Positions 34,401-40,170 of a stretch of DNA of 40,170 bases are shown piece after piece. The stretch covers positions 1 through 40,170 of the forward strand of contig MVAQ01000202.1 of NCBI GenBank assembly GCA_014825775.1, written 5' to 3'. The notes under the pieces are model-generated. The model saw only the letters and a program-made list of their open reading frames with translations, was not told the origin of the DNA and did not search any database. How positions within the stretch are numbered: position 1 is the first letter of the stretch; every line of letters starts with the position of its first letter. The DNA is from Krasilnikovozyma curviuscula. Lineage: Eukaryota; Basidiomycota; Tremellomycetes; Cystofilobasidiales; Mrakiaceae. The translations under genes and the position numbers were made by a program.

Positions 34401-35857
34401 AGCCTAATCCTTTCGGTTTTGGAACTCCAGCTTTGACATCGTCTGTTTCTCCTGCCGTTGGTGTTACTCCGGCTACCAACGGTACTACCACCTTTGGACA
34501 AACCCCAGTTACATCTACAGCTGTTCCATCCAATCCCTTCGGTTCTACGAGCACCTCTACTGCTGGTACTCCTACGCCTGCCTTTGGTTCTGGTGCACCC
34601 ACTTCGGGAAACGCTACATCAGTCGCCCCGACCACGACTTCACTCTTCGGCGCTCCTTCTACATCAACAGCGGCTCAACTTACCCCAGCGTTTGGTGCTA
34701 GTAAATCAGCAACTCCTACTCCGTTTGGAGGCTCTACACCAACTGCAGCAGCTGCCCCAAATCCTTTCGGTTCTGCTGCGTCTTCATCGACTGTCACAGA
34801 GACCAAGCCTGCGTTTTCGTTCGGTGCACCTTCGAACACTGTCGCTGCTCCTTCACCTGCATCAGCTTCCAGTTCAAGTCCATTTGGGTTCGGTCAGCCT
34901 GTTCCATCCACGAACAGCGCAACAAACACTCCCTTCGGCGGGTTCGGAAGCACGGCAGCTCCAGGTCAGCCGTTGTCATTTGAAGATTTTTTTCTAATAT
35001 ATTATAACAGCTGATAGCTTCTGTTTTTCTCCTCAGCTTCAACTGGACTGCAACCTCAATCAAACCCATTCCAATTTGGAGCCTCCTCCTCGTCAACCAC
35101 AGATGCCTCCAAGGCAACGGCAACTCCCACATCGTTCGCTTTCGGTAATGTCTCTTCGAACTCTTCAGCTCCCTCCCCAGCCTTCGGAGCTCCAGCGCCG
35201 ACTTCCACGTTCGGTCAAGGTTCCACACCTTTCGGTGGCTTTGGTAATGCAACTTCGACTGCTACTTCTCCTGCTCCGTTTGGTTCAACCTCAGCACCCT
35301 TTGGCGGAGTTGGTGACAGCAGCAAACCATCAACTCCGACTCCATTCGGTGCGGCCCAACCCGCTCCGTTCGGTGGAGGAGCACCAGGTTTTTCTTTCGG
35401 TCAACCATCATCTGTGACCTCAGCAGCACCACAAACCAACCCTTCTCCGTTTAGCTTCAACACTTCCGCTTCTTCTACAGCTCCCCCAGCGTCCACCGCA
35501 TTCACTTTTGGAAGTCCGCCTGCATCGGCGAACTCAAATGGTGGATTCGGTCAACAAGCAGTTCCGGCTTTCGGATCACCCGCTGCAACCATCACGCCTG
35601 CGTTCCAATTCGGTGCTCCTTCAGCTGCCCCAGCAGGAAATGCTCCTCAGCCGTTCGTATTTGGAGGTGGTACTGCTGGACCAGCGAGTCCTGCGTCCGT
35701 CGTTTCGAATAGGTTTGGAAGTCCTGCACCGTCGTCGCCTGGACAAGGCAACGCACCCGTGTTGTTCCACGCTGGAGTTGCAGACGCGCCATCCCCGGGT
35801 AGACTTGGACCCAATGGACGTGCTGTGAAACCTCTGAGAAGGACAGCTAAGAGGTAG
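31466..35857 (+). CDS. FG-repeat nucleoporin, Nup1/Nup124-like
   Basis: Exons 31466-32703, 32759-33315, 33372-33926, 33988-34191, 34263-34964 and 35037-35857 give 1,358 residues. The protein should line the nuclear pore and bind transport receptors. The N terminus (about 12-29, FSFTRRLGSLVSAPFSWM) looks like the membrane-binding amphipathic helix of Nup1/Nup60/Nup153 proteins. A basic cluster PRKKTRL (about 106-112) could bind importin alpha. Residues up to about 640 are Ser/Pro/Gln-rich with few FG pairs. From exon 3 on, the sequence is a Thr/Ser/Ala/Pro-rich FG domain with many NPFGF, TPFGG and AFG units. It ends in a short basic tail (GRAVKPLRRTAKR). The order helix, linker, FG domain and basic C terminus points to a nuclear-basket FG Nup, but the exact orthologue cannot be fixed by eye. 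The ATG at 31466 is the first in this frame after the leader. Confidence 0.85.
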
Positions 35858-36420
35858 ATGGTCGAGAGACAAGAGTAGACAGCTGTGTGTTCTTATTAGT
35901 TAGGTGAGTTTACTTGTCTTGTCACTCAGACTTCTTGCACCCAAGCCGACCTGTTTCTCTTTGGACAAGAAGCTTTTCTTCTTCATTCAAGAAACACCAA
36001 AATGTATCAACAACGTCGTTCATGTCCAAACTAACCACGATATCCGATCCGCAAAGGGACGCTTTGCGCTATGTGAGCGTCGTCTTCAAGATCACCCCAC
36101 CAAATCATACCTCTAACATCAGCTTTCCTGGAATTAGGTGCTCGAAGAGATTTTGGGAAAAATAGTACCTTTGCTCCTTGCATTCTTCCCGTTTATTCAG
36201 CATTCATGTTGTACTTGTCATTTCTTAGGTTAGTTTCAATAGAAGTAGGAAACCCCCTGATAATACTTCCATTTTATCTGGTTTGATAAATAATTGCAAG
36301 TGAGAGAGGTCAAAATCCGAAGCTGTCCGAATGTCCTGTGCAACCCCGCCCCCTCACAATACGATATTGCTCTACCGCCCATTCCCTGTCCAACACCATA
36401 TCTGAATTCCGTCTCTGAAA
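35858..36420. other. Intergenic region, nucleoporin to PBI2
   Basis: 563 nt between tandem genes. The longest open frame here is about 83 codons with no recognisable features. No RNA gene was seen. Confidence 0.55.
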
Positions 36421-36973
36421 ATGCCAGTAAGTAGTCTCCCTCTTCCGGCCTATCTTATCTATCTCGTCGACAGACTCGTTGTCTGAATGGCTGCATTTCC
36501 TCTCGCCCACATTCTTATCCCTGTGATTGACCTGATTCCATTCCCACACTTCATTGTTCTCTGGTAGAAATACATCATCACCTTCCACCCCTCTGCTACG
36601 AGTGAAGACATTCAAGACTTCTACAAGAGTGTCGATACCAGTGGTGCCAATGGTGAGGACCCTCAAGCAGGTGGGATGTGTACGACGCTCGCTTCACTGA
36701 CGTTGCTTTCCTTCTCGTCGTGGGATACTTTCAGTCGATTCTAAAAAGGACACTTCTCCCATCATGAAGTCCTGTACCGTTTCGTCTCCTGACGGAAACC
36801 TGCTTAACAGCTTCTCGTCCCACGCTGCCGTCGACACCATCGGTGAGTGAGCGGGAGGTTCATCGTTGCGGAAACGCCACTTTTGATTTGTGGACTCGAG
36901 GACGAGATTTACTGACGCTGGAGCTGTTGTCTGTGGATGGTGTGTAGAGGAGGATCAGGTTGTCTCTATCTAG
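36421..36973 (+). CDS. PBI2: Peptidase inhibitor I9-type protein, Pbi2-like
   Basis: Four exons, 36421-36426, 36568-36652, 36735-36842 and 36948-36973, give 74 residues; yeast Pbi2 has 75. Pbi2 (proteinase B inhibitor 2, also LMA1 component) inhibits vacuolar subtilisin-type protease B and takes part in vacuole fusion; the fold is the same as subtilisin propeptides. Seen here: the opening strand MPKYIITFHPSATSEDI, a helix FYKSVDTSGAN, a SCTVSSPDG strand-turn and the terminal VDTIEEDQVVSI, which corresponds to the VEEDKEV end of Pbi2 that sits in the protease active site. The first coding exon is only six bases (ATGCCA). There is no signal peptide, as in Pbi2. Too small for most ORF finders because of the introns. 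It converges with the BolA gene across 561 nt. Confidence 0.85.
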
Positions 36974-37534
36974 GTCGCAGACTTGTTGATAATCCTCGCC
37001 TCGCCGCCAGCCAAGTTCACGACCACCATGACACGATTCCGCTCTACTCCTTCGCTCCTGACAAGCCATTTAAACTAAATATCACCCAATAGTGTGCGAG
37101 AAGGATGTAGCGGTTGTATTTTACATATTTGGACATACAGCTTCTTCTCCTCGAGCTAAGCGCAGGTTTTTCTAAGCCAGGCTACCCTTCAGGTGATCTG
37201 TTTCCTAGTGACTTTTTGATTCAACATGAAGTTCGTACGAACTCGGAAGCGGCGGTGTACACCGATAGGACTCGTAAGCTCATTTTCGTTTTACCCTATC
37301 TGAGTGAGATCAAGAAGGTTACGACTTGCGTTGAAGGTTAGTTTCTCTTCTTTCCTTCTGATCTTGCTGCGGTATGTCGAAGGGATTGAGAATCTATTCC
37401 GCCTTTGTGTCCTGTTGGGTTTATCTGAGAACCTCCATTATGTCCCTGTACAAACCAAGATCTACTTGTATCCGCCCTTCACTGCTGTTACCCCCACCTC
37501 ACGTAAACGACTTTGAAGCACCACCCTGAGAGAT
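36974..37534. other. Convergent intergenic region, PBI2 and BolA gene
   Basis: 561 nt between two stop codons. It should hold two 3' ends. The plus strand has an open frame of about 75 codons (37114-37341) and another of about 70 (37304-37516) that could be joined by a 46-nt GT-AG intron, but they begin without a convincing start and match no family I know. Confidence 0.5.
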
Positions 37535-38201
37535 CTAGCTCAGCCCCTCATCTTCACCTTCGAGTTTCAGACTCAGAGCATGCAAACCGCTGTCGAACTC
37601 CTCTTTAAGCGCGTTGTTGACCAATCGATGACGAGCTACCCTTCCCAGCGAGTCGAACTTAGCAGACACGATATACAGAGTGAAGTCTACATCATATTTC
37701 ATTCCAAAAATCAGCGCGTATCAAATCGACAAAAGTGAAAGTGGAAGCACGGTAATAGAAGAACGAAAGGCGTACGAGTTTCTCCAGTATAAGCACCGTC
37801 GACTTTCATAGGAGCATGATGAGCGTGTTTACTCGAGTCATTACTAATCTCCATTACGGAAGGGCTCAGCAAAGCTTCCAACTGTCGCATGGTAGGTTCA
37901 TTAGTCAAACCGCCAGCAGCTGCCCTTATCCGGCTTTTGTGCTCACCTTCGTTCGTATCAGCTTCTCCATGGGACCTATTGAGCTCTCTCCGTCACTGTT
38001 CCAGTCTGAGGTAGCTGTTGCTGATGTTGATATTGAGCTCGACTGGTTTGCAGAGGGGCAGGCCCAGGAGTTAGAAGGTGTCGAAGAGCCAGAGGTGGAT
38101 GGCATTTTTGTGAGTAGTGAGAAAATGGGTCTGGTCGAGAGGAATTTGATGTGAGTTCTGGTTGACGCTGCTGATCTGAGTACCGATTTAGTTGATAGCA
38201 T
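37535..38201 (-). CDS. BOL1: BolA-family iron-sulphur cluster protein, mitochondrial
   Basis: Exons 38201-37947, 37881-37776 and 37686-37535 give 170 residues. BolA proteins work with monothiol glutaredoxins in iron-sulphur cluster handling; the mitochondrial ones in fungi help supply clusters to lipoate synthase and similar enzymes. The first 32 residues (MLSTKSVLRSAASTRTHIKF and on) are basic, Ser-rich and acid-free, a good mitochondrial targeting peptide. The BolA domain starts at GPMEKLIRTKLEALLSPSV and has ISNDSSKHAHHAPM, ETHFTLYIVSAKF and the hallmark RHRLVNNAL, closing with LHALSLKL. A Ser/Thr-rich linker of about 40 residues separates the two. Both intron joins rebuild conserved segments. 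The symbol is by similarity of domain and targeting; it could also be the other mitochondrial paralogue type. Confidence 0.88.
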
Positions 38202-38528
38202 CAGCTGCCTGGCTTATCTCGAGGCGGAGTGGCTGTCGAGCGCTGACCTGAGGCCAGGAAATGTCCCCAAGCTGGACGGACCTACGAGGGAAACTGGAGT
38301 GAGAAAAGCTGGAGCTAAAGACGACGCCGTTGTGGAACAACGTTTAGTGTGACAAGAATAACAAGTTAGTGAAACCAAGTAGGGCCACTTGTAGAAAAAA
38401 CAGAGAAGGTATGAACTTGCGCCAGGGCGACTAAAGAGACAACATGCTAAGCACACTGGGATCAAGGTCTACGGGAAAGATCAAACAGAGTAGAGTACTA
38501 GACTAAGATACAACGTTTTCCTCCACCC
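38202..38528. other. Intergenic region upstream of BolA gene
   Basis: 327 nt between the BolA start and the stop of the transcription factor gene on the same strand. Contains the BolA promoter; no motif is claimed. Confidence 0.55.
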
Positions 38529-40121
38529 CTAACCATATATCTTTCCAACCTCACTGTAAATGGACTGAGCGCAACCTTTGTCAGTGTGATCTCCCGCGAG
38601 AGCCGTTAACACGTCTTCCGCATTCCAATCCTCCCCACCAGCGCCAGGCGTGAGGGTGGACTCAGCCTGAATGCCAGTAATAAAGATACTCGCACGCGAG
38701 AAGTCCGTTTCAGGTGCCAACGTAGCTTGGAGTTGGCTGTTAATGCTGGAGCTGCTTTCGGCACTCGTAGTGGTGCTGGTGGATGAAGACATGGACTGAA
38801 AAGCGGTTTGCAGATTGGAAGATTGCTGCGTTTGGGGCTTTACTCCGGGGATGGTAGTACGTTGGAACGGTGTGTGGTAGAATACGGCGGACGGGTCGGA
38901 CATATGTGGTGCGTAAAGATTGTCAAACATTTCAAGTTGACGGACACCGAGTGGAAGGCGAGTCGCGATTTGAGCAATAGCAAGTCTTCAACATGAATAT
39001 GTACGAGAGTCAGAAGTCGAGGCCAACTACGATCAAAGGAAACTACATGACACGGAGCGCTGGCTTACCTCAACATGTCAACTTCTGCTCTCAAAATGTT
39101 CACCTTCTCAAATTCACGCTTTTGAAGAGAGGCAGCCAAGAACTTGATGAGAGTAGCACCAGCAGTAAACCTCGAAAGACCGCAGTTCAACGTCAACCAA
39201 GGGGAGCAAGCCTCAACATAAAGATTAAGAAACTCACCAGGAAAATGACATCATGGGATACAGCTGAGAGAAATCGAAGTTGGTGCTGCTTAGCTGGTAG
39301 AGCTGAGAGAGAAGTGCTCGTGATGCTGCCAGCATTCGGGGTGTGGAAGGATCCAAAGTGTTGTTTACTGCAGCAATGAACCATGCCAACAGAGGTCAGT
39401 ATCCTTCCTTCTCAAGTCACAATTGGATGAGTGAAGAGGCCATACCATCAACATATCGTTCATGGAGCATAATGATAGAGCTAATTCAAAAGTAAACACC
39501 ACAAATGAAAGAAGATGAGCAACCTCACGACGAAAGAAGAGTAAAAAGGGAAAACCTCCTTGAACTCACACGTAAGGAATCGAATGAGCGACAAGCAACT
39601 CCCTATCCACAGCCTTCCCGTCCTCAGTCGGTCTCAAAAAGTTCTGCAACCCAACTGGGAAACTGATTCTAAAACTCGTGATGAGTCCGTCGAGGTAGAC
39701 AAACTCATCGCTAGCCCTGGGGTCAGGCTCACACCTGATCTCCACCCTCCTATTAAGCTGCGAGACGCGGCGGAGCAGGAGGATACCCTTCATCTTCATT
39801 GAGAAAGAGCTGCAGTGTTCAACAGGGTGTGAAATAAAAATGTTACTGGAGTAGAGATACTGCGTCGGTGTGGGGGGGATCTGGTGTGGGCTGAACGATG
39901 CGCTCGACACGGGGAGGCCAACGACAATGTCCTGGTCAACGAAGCAAGAGGACCAGCCTGACTTCAGGGATGAGAAAGTGTCCTGTGCGAGGAGGAGCCA
40001 GAGGAGATTCTGCCGCTCAATTCGGTCGTAGTCTGATTCCGGCTCTGTGAGGAGAGACATGCGATCACCAGTGCGGGTCTTTTGTCCAGGTTTGTTCATG
40101 AGACCAAGAGGAGCAGCGAGA
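38529..40121 (-). CDS. Fungal-specific transcription factor, C-terminal part only
   Basis: Five exons lie in the window: 40121-39570, 39480-39446, 39367-39238, 39170-39069 and 38985-38529, about 425 residues. The first of them begins at an acceptor (caaacag) after a T-rich intron that runs to the window edge, so the N terminus, where a Zn2Cys6 cluster would be, is not visible. What is seen fits the middle homology (Fungal_trans) domain of zinc-cluster regulators: LAAPLGLMNKPG, then DYDRIERQNLLWLLLAQDTF and VDQDIVVGLP, which correspond to the conserved A-x-x-LGLH and ERRRLFW-D-x-D-I-x-x-P pattern. Further on come SWFTAGATLIKFLAASLQK and a helix ending LAIAQIATRLPLGVRQ. The last 130 residues are Ser/Thr/Gln-rich, a possible activation region. 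Target genes and ligand are unknown. Confidence 0.78.
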
Positions 40122-40140
40122 CTGTTTGTTTACAACCCAA

Positions 40141-40165
40141 AAAAAAAAAAGAAAAAAAAAAAAAA
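40141..40165 (-). repeat. T-rich homopolymer tract in transcription factor intron
   Basis: On the plus strand a run of A interrupted by a single G; on the sense strand of the transcription factor gene it is a T-rich pyrimidine tract upstream of the acceptor at 40122. The tract reaches almost to the right edge. Confidence 0.7.
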
Positions 40166-40170
40166 GAAGC

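Noticed and set aside
34458..34997. Overlapping plus-strand frame rich in Leu, Gln and His inside the nucleoporin
   Set aside because: Frame-shifted reading of the FG repeats; low-complexity composition explains its length.
1..40170. Search by eye for tRNA, rRNA, transposon ends, CRISPR repeats and viral genes
   Set aside because: No B-box-like TTCRANYC with a matching cloverleaf, no long terminal or inverted repeats, no spaced direct repeats and no transposase or reverse-transcriptase motifs were seen.

Overview
This window is nuclear DNA from an intron-dense fungus, most likely a basidiomycete of the Tremellomycetes type. The evidence is 16 protein genes packed on both strands, 4 to 18 short GT-AG introns in most of them (about 46 to 150 nt, often starting gtgagt, gtaagt, gtcagt or gtacgt), strict fungal features (a fused HIS7 enzyme, a Pbi2-type inhibitor, a fungal-specific transcription factor) and GC near 50%. 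No tRNA, rRNA, transposon, CRISPR array or virus-like sequence was recognised. The class-level placement is an inference from gene architecture, not from a search.

Layout. 1-3737 (+): 3' part of a CNH-domain protein that starts before the window. 3910-8719: three mitochondrial biogenesis genes side by side, namely ribosomal protein uL10m (-), the alpha subunit of the mitochondrial processing peptidase (+) and ribosomal protein uL13m (+). 8898-13447 (-): the histidine enzyme HIS7 and the ribosome-biogenesis helicase DBP8. 13448-14711: a 1.26 kb gap with no gene I can name. 14712-20416 (-): condensin subunit SMC4 in 19 exons. 21005-25949 (+): two single-pass membrane ester-acting enzymes, a PC-esterase family protein and a hormone-sensitive-lipase-like alpha/beta hydrolase. 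26178-27903 (-): proteasome subunit beta 5 (PRE2). 28304-36973 (+): a small unknown membrane protein, cyclophilin A, a large FG nucleoporin and a 74-residue I9-type protease inhibitor (PBI2). 37535-40121 (-): a BolA-family iron-sulphur protein and the C-terminal part of a zinc-cluster-type transcription factor that runs off the right edge.

How the genes relate. Most are single-copy housekeeping genes, so the window reads as ordinary euchromatin and not an accessory island. The clearest functional grouping is the mitochondrial trio; BolA further right is also predicted to be mitochondrial. The two ester enzymes are adjacent, in tandem and share a type II membrane topology, which could reflect work on the same surface or secretory-pathway glycans or lipids, but this is only a guess.

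Exon boundaries were worked out by hand. In every complete gene the proposed exons add up to a whole number of codons and join recognisable family motifs across the introns. I found no evidence of an undescribed multi-gene system. The most unusual things are the micro-exon structure of the cyclophilin and PBI2 genes, frame-preserving FG-repeat exons in the nucleoporin, a structured-looking long intron, and a few family members with unusual insertions.
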